This document shows, piece by piece, positions 1-5,939 of a stretch of DNA of 64,000 nt; the first letter of the stretch is position 1, and each line of letters opens with the position of its first letter. Position numbers and translations under genes: made by a program. Under the pieces are notes generated by a model. The model was not told the DNA's origin and searched no databases. It saw nothing but the letters and a program-made list of their open reading frames with translations. The DNA comes from Actinophytocola sp963826035 (GTDB lineage: Bacteria; Actinomycetota; Actinomycetes; Mycobacteriales; Pseudonocardiaceae). The DNA lies in assembly GCA_963826035.1 (NCBI GenBank), contig CAWGVZ010000018.1:372001-436000 (forward strand). The letters run 5' to 3'.

Positions 1-342
1 CTGGCGAAGTTCTACCAAGCGCTGTTCGACGGCACGCTGCTGGAGCCCGCGCAGTTGGCGGAGCTGAAGACGACCGTGCCCAACGATCCGGACGATCCCA
101 TGGCGGGCTACGGCCTGGGGGTGGAGCGGAGGAGCATGCTGTGTCCGGATGGGACGGTCTCGACGGTGTGGGGAAACTCGGGCGGTGGCCCCGGTTACAA
201 CAGCCTCGCACTGTCCACCGAGGACAACGAGCGGCAGCTGGTGCTGGCCACGAACACGTACGACATCACGGCCGAGCTGGACAACCGGCCGCCGGTGCCG
301 CGCGTGGACCCGCGGCCCCTGATGAACCACGCGTTCTGCTAG
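1..342 (+). CDS. serine hydrolase (beta-lactamase/DD-peptidase family), C-terminal part
   Basis: The open frame enters from the window edge, so only the last 113 codons are visible. The segment YGLGVERR followed by WGNSGGGPGYNS matches the end of class C beta-lactamase / D-alanyl-D-alanine carboxypeptidase-like serine hydrolases. There the third active-site box is usually HTGG or KTGG; here the position reads NSGG. The catalytic SxxK serine lies outside the window. Such proteins are usually secreted or envelope-associated esterases or peptidases, and the substrate cannot be told from this piece. The stop codon TAG is the first part of a TAGTACTACAGGG sequence that recurs inverted at the stop of the next, convergent gene. 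Confidence 0.75.
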   Translation: MAKFYQALFDGTLLEPAQLAELKTTVPNDPDDPMAGYGLGVERRSMLCPDGTVSTVWGNSGGGPGYNSLALSTEDNERQLVLATNTYDITAELDNRPPVPRVDPRPLMNHAFC

Positions 343-458
343 TACTACAGGGCTAGATCACAGGCTGGCTATCGTGCAGGGAACGACGCTTTCCCTGCAT
401 CGAGGCACCCGGCGCGGGTGTCGTCGCAGGTCACGACCAGTTCTGTCCCTGTAGTACT
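341..458. repeat. 118-bp intergenic element with 12-bp terminal inverted repeats and central hairpin
   Basis: AGTACTACAGGG at 341-352 is repeated as a perfect inverted copy at 447-458. Both ends overlap the TAG stop codons of the two convergent flanking genes. Inside is a perfect 9-bp hairpin (TGCAGGGAA 375-383, TTCCCTGCA 391-399, loop CGACGCT). Bases 381-417 are identical to 32070-32106. It probably serves as a bidirectional terminator; the terminal repeats also suggest a small non-autonomous mobile element. Confidence 0.7.
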
Positions 459-969
459 AAAGGTCGTTGAACGGCCCGGCGTAGACGAACTCGCCGCGGA
501 GTGACGGATCGTAGGTGGACAGTGTGCGGGCCTGGAAATGGTCGCCCCACGCCTCGTCCGGTGCGATGATCCCGAGCTTCGCGGCGGGTTCGAACCCGAA
601 CCGCGGGTAGTAGTCCTGGTGGCCGAGCAACACGACCAGCGGCTCGCCGAGCGCGTCGGCCGCGCCGAGTACCGCGTGCATGAGGGCCGTGCCGACGCCG
701 CCGCGCTGCGTGTCGGGCAGCACGCCGAGCGGGCCGAGCCCGAGCGCCGGCCGGCCGGCGACGTGCGCGCGCGTGCACACCACGTGCCCGACGATCAGGT
801 CTGCCTCGAGCGCCACCAGCGACAACGCCGGCAGCCAGGCGTCGCTCGCCCGCAGCGCGTCGACCAGCCCGACCTCGATCGGCTGGTCTCCGTCGAACGC
901 GGCGGTGTGCACGCCCGCGATCGCTTCGATGTCCCCGGTGTTCTCACGCCTGATCAGCACGGCTGCCAC
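457..969 (-). CDS. GNAT family N-acetyltransferase
   Basis: A 170-residue single-domain Gcn5-related acetyltransferase. The acetyl-CoA pyrophosphate-binding motif A is seen as LGVLPDTQRGGVGTALM around residues 82-98, and the C-terminal YYPRFGFEPA is typical of YhbS-like members. Substrate unknown; these cytoplasmic enzymes acetylate small amines or proteins. The GTG start lies inside the 3' end of the upstream Crp-type gene (26-bp overlap, same strand), so the two are probably co-transcribed. Confidence 0.85.
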   Translation of the reverse strand: MAAVLIRRENTGDIEAIAGVHTAAFDGDQPIEVGLVDALRASDAWLPALSLVALEADLIVGHVVCTRAHVAGRPALGLGPLGVLPDTQRGGVGTALMHAVLGAADALGEPLVVLLGHQDYYPRFGFEPAAKLGIIAPDEAWGDHFQARTLSTYDPSLRGEFVYAGPFNDL

Positions 970-1606
970 TCTGCCACGCCCGATGGGCCAGAAGCTCGGG
1001 AGTTTCGATGGTGATGGCGCCCGGCTCGACGGTGATCAGTCCGTCTTCCGCGAGCGAGCGCAGGGCGCGGTTCACCGTGACCCGGGTGGCGCCGATCGAC
1101 TCGGCAAGGCCTTGCTGCGCGCCGGGCAGGAGGACCCGGGTGCCGTTCGTGCTGGCCGCGCGGACCAGCCACGCGGCCACCCTGGCCGGCACGTCGGAGT
1201 AGCTGGCCGCCACCAGGTCGTCCTGTTGTTCGCGCAGCCGGGAGGCCAGGTGCGTGAGTATGTGCCGCCGCGCGGCGGGCACGTCGAGCAGCGCCAGCAA
1301 CTCGGCCGCCGGGACCAGTCGGAGGCGGGAGCGCGCGGTCGCCAGCCAGGTGGCCGTGTGCCCGCCGCCGTCGAGCACGGCTGCCTTGTCGACCGCACAC
1401 GGCGCGGGGAACTCGCCGAGCCGCCGCCGCTGACCACCGGCCGTCTCGTGGACGGCCGTCAGCCCGCCCGTCTCCACGAGGATCAGCGCGGTGGCCGGCT
1501 CGCCGCGCACGGCCACCACCGTGCCGGCCTCCACCGTGCGGACGGGTGCGGCGGCCAGCAGCCGGTCCCGCCGGGCGGGGTCGAGGGTCGCGAGTAGAGG
1601 CACCAT
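944..1606 (-). CDS. Crp/Fnr family transcriptional regulator
   Basis: The protein has about 220 residues: an N-terminal cyclic-nucleotide-binding-like beta-barrel (about residues 10-120), a dimer helix, and a C-terminal winged helix with the HTH_Crp signature LAESIGATRVTVNRALRSL. The start MVPLLATL was chosen over an in-frame extension to position 1750 because the extension has no family similarity and would run across the divergent promoter. It reads away from the YciI gene and into the acetyltransferase. No Cys cluster for an FeS centre is visible, so an Fnr-type oxygen sensor is unlikely; ligand unknown. Confidence 0.85.
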   Translation of the reverse strand: MVPLLATLDPARRDRLLAAAPVRTVEAGTVVAVRGEPATALILVETGGLTAVHETAGGQRRRLGEFPAPCAVDKAAVLDGGGHTATWLATARSRLRLVPAAELLALLDVPAARRHILTHLASRLREQQDDLVAASYSDVPARVAAWLVRAASTNGTRVLLPGAQQGLAESIGATRVTVNRALRSLAEDGLITVEPGAITIETPELLAHRAWQSGSRADQA

Positions 1607-1663
1607 GGGGCCAGTATCACGCGATACAGCGCCGGGCCGCCTGGCGCGCCTACCGTCCCCGCC

Positions 1664-1924
1664 ATGATCGTTCTGGAACTGGCCTTCGATGATTCCCCCG
1701 AGCGCCTGGCCGCCCGCCCCGCCCACCGTGACCTGCTGATGGCCATGCACGCCACCGGGAGGCTCGTCCTGGCCGGCCCACTGGCCGACGACTCGGGAGC
1801 GCTGCTGGTGTTCCGCGCCTCCCGGGCGGAGGTGGACGAGTTGATGGCGGCCGACCCGTATTACACAACTTCGGGCGTGCGGGTGGTGGCCCTCCGAGAA
1901 TGGCTGCCCCTGGTCGGCGTATAG
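1664..1924 (+). CDS. YciI family protein
   Basis: An 86-residue alpha/beta protein of the YCII family (dimeric alpha-beta barrel fold). Typical features are the H(T/R)DLLMAMHATGRLVLAGPL block and ADPYYTTSGV, which carries the conserved Asp-Pro-Tyr. Some family members act in aromatic or chlorinated-compound catabolism, but most are uncharacterised. It is divergent from the Crp-like gene with only 57 bp between the starts, so that regulator may control it. Confidence 0.85.
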   Translation: MIVLELAFDDSPERLAARPAHRDLLMAMHATGRLVLAGPLADDSGALLVFRASRAEVDELMAADPYYTTSGVRVVALREWLPLVGV

Positions 1925-1962
1925 CCCGGTCTACCAGGCGAAACCGTGCTCCCCGTCGCGAG

Positions 1963-1988
1963 TTGTCCACAACCGCGAGTTGTCCACA
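1963..1988. other. two DnaA-box-like TTGTCCACA sequences
   Basis: TTGTCCACA occurs at 1963-1971 and 1980-1988 as part of a 17-bp direct repeat (GCGAGTTGTCCACA). The 9-mer equals the DnaA-box consensus of high-GC actinobacteria. No replication genes are nearby, so this is at most a DnaA-binding or titration site. It lies in a 262-bp gap (1925-2186) that otherwise holds only the hairpin described next. Confidence 0.35.
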
Positions 1989-2116
1989 GTGCCCCCGGAA
2001 CGAAGATCAACTGTCGGTGGGCGCTGGTACACTGGACCTGAGGGGTGCCCCCGGGATTGGGGTGGGGGCTGCACCGCGCGCGAGCCGCCTTGGCGCGGGT
2101 CAGGCGCGGCGTGGGC

Positions 2117-2173
2117 ATGCCTGGAACGACGCCTTCCTGACGATGAGCGTCAGGAACGACGCCTTCCAGGCAT
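2117..2173. terminator. nested hairpin of the GGAACGACGCC family
   Basis: Outer arms ATGCCTGGAA (2117-2126) and TTCCAGGCAT (2164-2173) are perfectly complementary. Inside, TTCCTGACG (2134-2142) pairs with CGTCAGGAA (2148-2156). Both sides carry the AACGACGCC core seen in other hairpins of the window. It lies 13 bp beyond the TAG stop of the minus-strand TetR gene and downstream of the plus-strand YciI gene, as expected for a shared terminator. Confidence 0.6.
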
Positions 2174-2186
2174 TCGACGGGCCCCC

Positions 2187-2765
2187 CTATGGCGTGGTCG
2201 GCGCGCTGTCGGCGATCCGCGTGATGAGGAAGTCGAGCCGTTCCTCCTGGCCGGCCGGCGGGATGCGCCCGCTTTCCGAGAGCACGGCCAGGCCGTGCAA
2301 CGCGCTCCAGATGACTTCCGCGAACAGTTCGCGCCGGTCGTTGTCCTCGCGGAAGCAGCCGACGAACTCGTCGAAACAGGCCCGTAGCAGGGGCGGCGTC
2401 TCGGCGCTCGCGAACTTCAGGTCGGTGGGCAGGACGAACATGGCCTGGTACAGGGCCGGCCGCTCGGTCGCGAAATCCAGATAGGCGCGGCAGACGCCGC
2501 GCAGGGCCTCAGGCCCGGCCAGCCGCGCCCGGCGCAGGTCGGCGGCGAGTTCGCTGAAGCCGTCCATGGCCACGGCGCTCACGATGGCCGTCTTCCCGTC
2601 GAAATGGCTGTACAGCACCGGCTGGCTGTACTCGACGCGTTCGGCCAGCCGCCGCGTCGTCACCGCTTCCCAGCCTTCGGTCTCCGCGAGTTCGCGCGCG
2701 GCCGTGACGATCAGCTGATGACGCTGGGCGCGTTCGCGTTCACGGCGCTCGTTGATGGCGGACAT
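2187..2765 (-). CDS. TetR family transcriptional regulator
   Basis: A 192-residue repressor-type protein. The N-terminal TetR helix-turn-helix (about residues 15-60) contains VTTRRLAERVEYSQPVLYSHF, and the C-terminal part has the WHG-like layout (YLDFATERPALYQAMF). It is transcribed away from the DUF4267 gene, and the 84-bp gap between the two starts holds two CTAGC...GCTAG palindromes that are the likely operators for autoregulation and control of that neighbour. Confidence 0.88.
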   Translation of the reverse strand: MSAINERRERERAQRHQLIVTAARELAETEGWEAVTTRRLAERVEYSQPVLYSHFDGKTAIVSAVAMDGFSELAADLRRARLAGPEALRGVCRAYLDFATERPALYQAMFVLPTDLKFASAETPPLLRACFDEFVGCFREDNDRRELFAEVIWSALHGLAVLSESGRIPPAGQEERLDFLITRIADSAPTTP

Positions 2766-2774
2766 GACCTCATC

Positions 2775-2837
2775 CTAGCAACGCTAGACATCCTGTCGAG
2801 GGTAGTCTACCGTCGCTATCGAACCTAGCAGCGCTAG
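2775..2837. promoter_or_regulatory. paired palindromic operators between TetR and DUF4267 genes
   Basis: CTAGCAACGCTAG (2775-2787) and CTAGCAGCGCTAG (2825-2837) are near-identical inverted repeats 50 bp apart. One lies beside the TetR start, the other just before the ribosome-binding site (GAGGA, about 2842-2846) of the DUF4267 gene. That is the geometry expected of an autoregulated TetR pair. The AT-richer stretch between them may hold the divergent promoters. Confidence 0.65.
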
Positions 2838-2849
2838 AAATGAGGAAAC

Positions 2850-3224
2850 ATGATCACCATCGCCACCTTGCTCGCCGGACTGATCGGCGTAGGCATCATC
2901 GTCGTTGGCGCGCTCGAGTTCTTGGCACCGCGGTTCGCCGCCGGGTTCGGCATCCCCGACACACCGGTCGAGGACCCGACCTTCCAGGCCTGGCTGACCG
3001 TCAAAGCCGTGCGCGACATAGGGTCGGGGGTCCTCGTCTTCGTCGTGATGATCGCGGCGACACCCCAGGTGCTGGGCTGGTTCATGCTGGCCGCCGCCGG
3101 TATGCCCGCCGGCGACGCGCTGATCGTGCTGCGCAACAACGGACCCAAGGCCGCCGCTTACGGCGTCCACGGGGCCACGGCCGCGGTGATGCTGGCGATC
3201 AGTGTGGTTCTGCTCGTCGCGTGA
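2850..3224 (+). CDS. DUF4267 small integral membrane protein
   Basis: A 124-residue, strongly hydrophobic protein with about four transmembrane segments. It matches the DUF4267 layout: N-terminal helix, a FGIPDTP loop, then LTVKAVRDIGSGVL and the final GDALIVLRNNGPKAAAYGVHG. Function is unknown for the family. The divergent TetR gene and its palindromes suggest repression relieved by some small molecule. Its last 26 bp overlap the 3' end of the convergent TetR gene at 3199. Confidence 0.75.
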   Translation: MITIATLLAGLIGVGIIVVGALEFLAPRFAAGFGIPDTPVEDPTFQAWLTVKAVRDIGSGVLVFVVMIAATPQVLGWFMLAAAGMPAGDALIVLRNNGPKAAAYGVHGATAAVMLAISVVLLVA

Positions 3225-3828
3225 CCCGGGGCGCCACGTCGTTGATCAGGGACAGCAGCGTGGTGGTCAGCAGGTGCTGGACCTGCTCGCGGTCGAGGGC
3301 CTCGCGGACCAGCCACTCGCGCGCCGCGGCCTTCACCATCCCGCCGTACGCGCGGATCATCGCCCGCAGTTCCTCACGGTGGGCCACCACTTCGGCCAGT
3401 CCGGCGGCCTCGAGCACGCGGTCGGCCGCCGCCTCGTCGGCCTCCGCCAGGATCTTCTCCACCTCCGGGTCCCGGCCGACCCCCTCGACGCCCAGCGCGG
3501 CCAGCCACGTGCGGCTGTGTCGCGCGACGCTGTCGAGGAACCACGACACCGACACCCTGACCCGCTCGTCGAGTGGCCCGTCCGGCAGCCGGTCGACCGC
3601 CACCTGTGGGATGGTCACCATCCGGCGCACCACCTCGAGGTAGAGGTCGCGTTTCGTGCCGAAGTAGTGGTTGATCAGGCCGCGGGCCACACCCGCGCGG
3701 TGCGCCAGCTCCGTGGTGGACACGGCGGCGTACGGGCGTTCCCCGAACAGCGTGATCGCACAGACCAGGATCTGTTCACGCCGCTGGTCGGGTTCCAGTC
3801 GCCGCCATCTCGGCTCGGGTGCGCTCAT
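3199..3828 (-). CDS. TetR family transcriptional regulator coupled to monooxygenase
   Basis: A 209-residue TetR regulator; the HTH is seen as STTELAHRAGVARGLINHYF near residues 40-60. The frame is open upstream to 4200, but MSAPEPRW at 3828 is preferred: its ATG overlaps the monooxygenase stop by 4 bp (ATGA), and the sequence beyond it is only the monooxygenase read in another frame. The coupling suggests the regulator is made together with the enzyme and probably controls it in response to substrate. Confidence 0.85.
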   Translation of the reverse strand: MSAPEPRWRRLEPDQRREQILVCAITLFGERPYAAVSTTELAHRAGVARGLINHYFGTKRDLYLEVVRRMVTIPQVAVDRLPDGPLDERVRVSVSWFLDSVARHSRTWLAALGVEGVGRDPEVEKILAEADEAAADRVLEAAGLAEVVAHREELRAMIRAYGGMVKAAAREWLVREALDREQVQHLLTTTLLSLINDVAPRVTRRAEPH

Positions 3829-5237
3829 CTCGGGTCCCCCACCCGGTAGTCGGTCAGGTCGAACGTCCTCGTGCGACGGTCGTACTCGGACACCAGGCCC
3901 GGCCAGTTCGTGCTCACCCGGCCGGAATCCTCGCGGTACCAACTGCGACACCCGATCCACGCGGACCTGGCGAGACGCTCTTGCACCTCGGCGTCGAACC
4001 GGTCGGCCACTTCGGGCTGAACCTCCACGGTGGACCAATGGGCCAGTGCCGAGACCGCCTGGCGGATATAGCGTGCCTGCCGCTCGATCATGTACACAAT
4101 GGACCCGGCGCCGAGGTTCGTGTTCGGCCCGTACATGAGGAACATGTTGGGAAAGTCGGGCACCGCCATCCCGAGGTACGCCCGCGCGCCGGATTTCCAC
4201 GCCTCGCTGAGAAAGCGGCCCTCGCGGCCGCGGATCTCCATGGGGGCGAGGAAGTCCGTGGCCGTGAAGCCCGTGCCGTAGACGAGCACGTCGAACTCGT
4301 GCTCCCCGTCGGTGGTGCGCACGCCGTGCGGCGTGACCTCGACGATGCCCGCCGTCTCCACGTGGGTGTTCGGCCGGGTCAGCGCGGGGTAGTAGTCGTT
4401 GGAGAACAGCACCCGCTTGCAGCCGATCCGGTAGTCCGGCGTCAGCTTGGCCCGCAGCTCGGGATCGGGCACCTGCTTGCGCAACTGCCGCAGGGCGATC
4501 CGCTCCACCACTTTCGTGACGACCGCGTTGCCTTTGATTCCGAGGGTGGCCAGCTCACCCGTGCTCCAGAAGACCCCCCGCTCGAGCCGCTGCGGCCACG
4601 GCCGGCGCTGCCAGTCCCGGTAGTTCACATCCAGCTTCGGCACCACGTACGGCGGGGTTCGCTGGAACACGGTCAGCCGCGCCGCCCGCGCCGCCACGTG
4701 CGGCACGAACTGCGTGGCACTCGCACCCGTGCCGATCACCCCGACGCGCTTGCCGGTCAGCTCGACGTCGTGGTCCCAGCGCGCCGAGTGGAACGCCGGG
4801 CCGGTGAACGTGTCGAGCCCGGGCAGGTCGGGCATGGCCGGGCGGGACAACTGGCCGACCGCGGGCACCAGGACGTCGGCCTCGAGCGTCTCGCCGGCGG
4901 TCGTGACCACCCAGCGCCCCGACTCGAAGCTCGCGCCCGTGACCTCGACGCCGTAGCGCGGCACCACCCCGTACTCGGCGGCCGTGCGTTCGAGGTAGGC
5001 CTTGATGTCGGCCCGCAGCGAGTACCGCATGGGCCAGCGCTGGTTCGGCGCGTAGGAGAACGAGTAGTACGGCGACGGTACGTCGCAGCCGGCGCCGGGG
5101 TAGGTGTTCTCCCGCCACACGCCGCCGAGCTCCGTCGCCTTCTCGACGACCGTGACGTCGGTGAACCCGGCGCGCCGCAGCTCGATGGCCATACCGATGC
5201 CGCCGAACCCGGCTCCGATGATCAGCACCGACGGCAT
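3825..5237 (-). CDS. flavin-containing monooxygenase, Baeyer-Villiger type
   Basis: A 470-residue FAD/NADPH enzyme. The first Rossmann motif GAGFGGIG is at residues 8-15, and a second, GTGASA, is near residue 170 for NADPH. Between them lies FTGPAFHSARWDHD, which fits the Baeyer-Villiger monooxygenase fingerprint FxGxxxHxxxW. Such enzymes insert oxygen into ketones or oxidise heteroatoms in the cytoplasm, often in steroid, terpenoid or xenobiotic breakdown. Substrate cannot be assigned. The TetR gene follows with a 4-bp overlap. It is clearly paralogous to the enzyme at 17557. Confidence 0.88.
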   Translation of the reverse strand: MPSVLIIGAGFGGIGMAIELRRAGFTDVTVVEKATELGGVWRENTYPGAGCDVPSPYYSFSYAPNQRWPMRYSLRADIKAYLERTAAEYGVVPRYGVEVTGASFESGRWVVTTAGETLEADVLVPAVGQLSRPAMPDLPGLDTFTGPAFHSARWDHDVELTGKRVGVIGTGASATQFVPHVAARAARLTVFQRTPPYVVPKLDVNYRDWQRRPWPQRLERGVFWSTGELATLGIKGNAVVTKVVERIALRQLRKQVPDPELRAKLTPDYRIGCKRVLFSNDYYPALTRPNTHVETAGIVEVTPHGVRTTDGEHEFDVLVYGTGFTATDFLAPMEIRGREGRFLSEAWKSGARAYLGMAVPDFPNMFLMYGPNTNLGAGSIVYMIERQARYIRQAVSALAHWSTVEVQPEVADRFDAEVQERLARSAWIGCRSWYREDSGRVSTNWPGLVSEYDRRTRTFDLTDYRVGDPR

Positions 5238-5264
5238 GGTGTTCCCCGATCTATTGGCGAACGG

Positions 5265-5939
5265 TCAATAGCCAGGATAGTCCAGACGGGTGAAGGTGGC
5301 GGCCGCCTCGGCCAGCTCGGCCGCCGTGAGCAGCCTGGGCGTGCCGAGGGTGGCCGCCTGGCGGTAAACCTCGGCCAGCCATTCGACCAGCTCGAGCCGG
5401 TCGCACGCCTGCCCGATGTCGGTGCCCGTGGCTACGCTGCCGTGGTTGCGCAACAGCGCGGCGAATCGGCCGTCGAGCGCGGCCAGCACGTTGTCCGCCA
5501 GCTCGGTCGAGCCGAACGTCGCGTAGTCGGCCACATGCACCACCCCGCCGAGCAACACGGTCAGGTAGTGCACTGGCGGCAGCACGTCGTTCGTGACGCC
5601 GACCGCCACGGACGCCACCGCATGGGCGTGCGCGATGGCCGTGACGTCGGTCGACCGGTACACGGCCAGGTGCAGGGGCAGCTCGGAGGTCGGCCGGGCG
5701 CCGTCGAGCACCGTCCCGTTGAGATCGACCAGGGAGAGCCGATCTGCCGTGAGGGCACCGAGATGGCTACCGGAGGCCGTGACCAGCACGCGGTCCCCGA
5801 TGCGAACGGACAGGTTGCCGGCCGTGCCGGTCACCAGCCCGCCCCCGGCCAGCCGCCGCCCGGCGGCGATGAGCGCTCCGGCGGCCGTCCGGCGGTCTGG
5901 TGCGGGTTCAGGCAACGGTGCTCCCGCGCGGCCTCTCAC
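5265..5939 (-). CDS. class II aldolase/adducin family protein
   Basis: About 224 residues with the class II aldolase signature: GTAGNLSVR (38-46), PTSELPLHL with the likely catalytic Glu86, HAHA giving metal ligands His104 and His106, and RNHG giving His166. The family includes L-fuculose/L-ribulose phosphate aldolases and MtnB-type dehydratases. No sugar kinase or methionine-salvage gene adjoins, so the substrate is open. The GTG start overlaps the stop of the upstream LuxR gene by 4 bp (GTGA), so translation is coupled. Confidence 0.8.
   Translation of the reverse strand: MRGRAGAPLPEPAPDRRTAAGALIAAGRRLAGGGLVTGTAGNLSVRIGDRVLVTASGSHLGALTADRLSLVDLNGTVLDGARPTSELPLHLAVYRSTDVTAIAHAHAVASVAVGVTNDVLPPVHYLTVLLGGVVHVADYATFGSTELADNVLAALDGRFAALLRNHGSVATGTDIGQACDRLELVEWLAEVYRQAATLGTPRLLTAAELAEAAATFTRLDYPGY

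Noticed and set aside
1963..1988. Chromosome replication origin
   Set aside because: Only two DnaA-like boxes, with no dnaA, dnaN or AT-rich unwinding region nearby.
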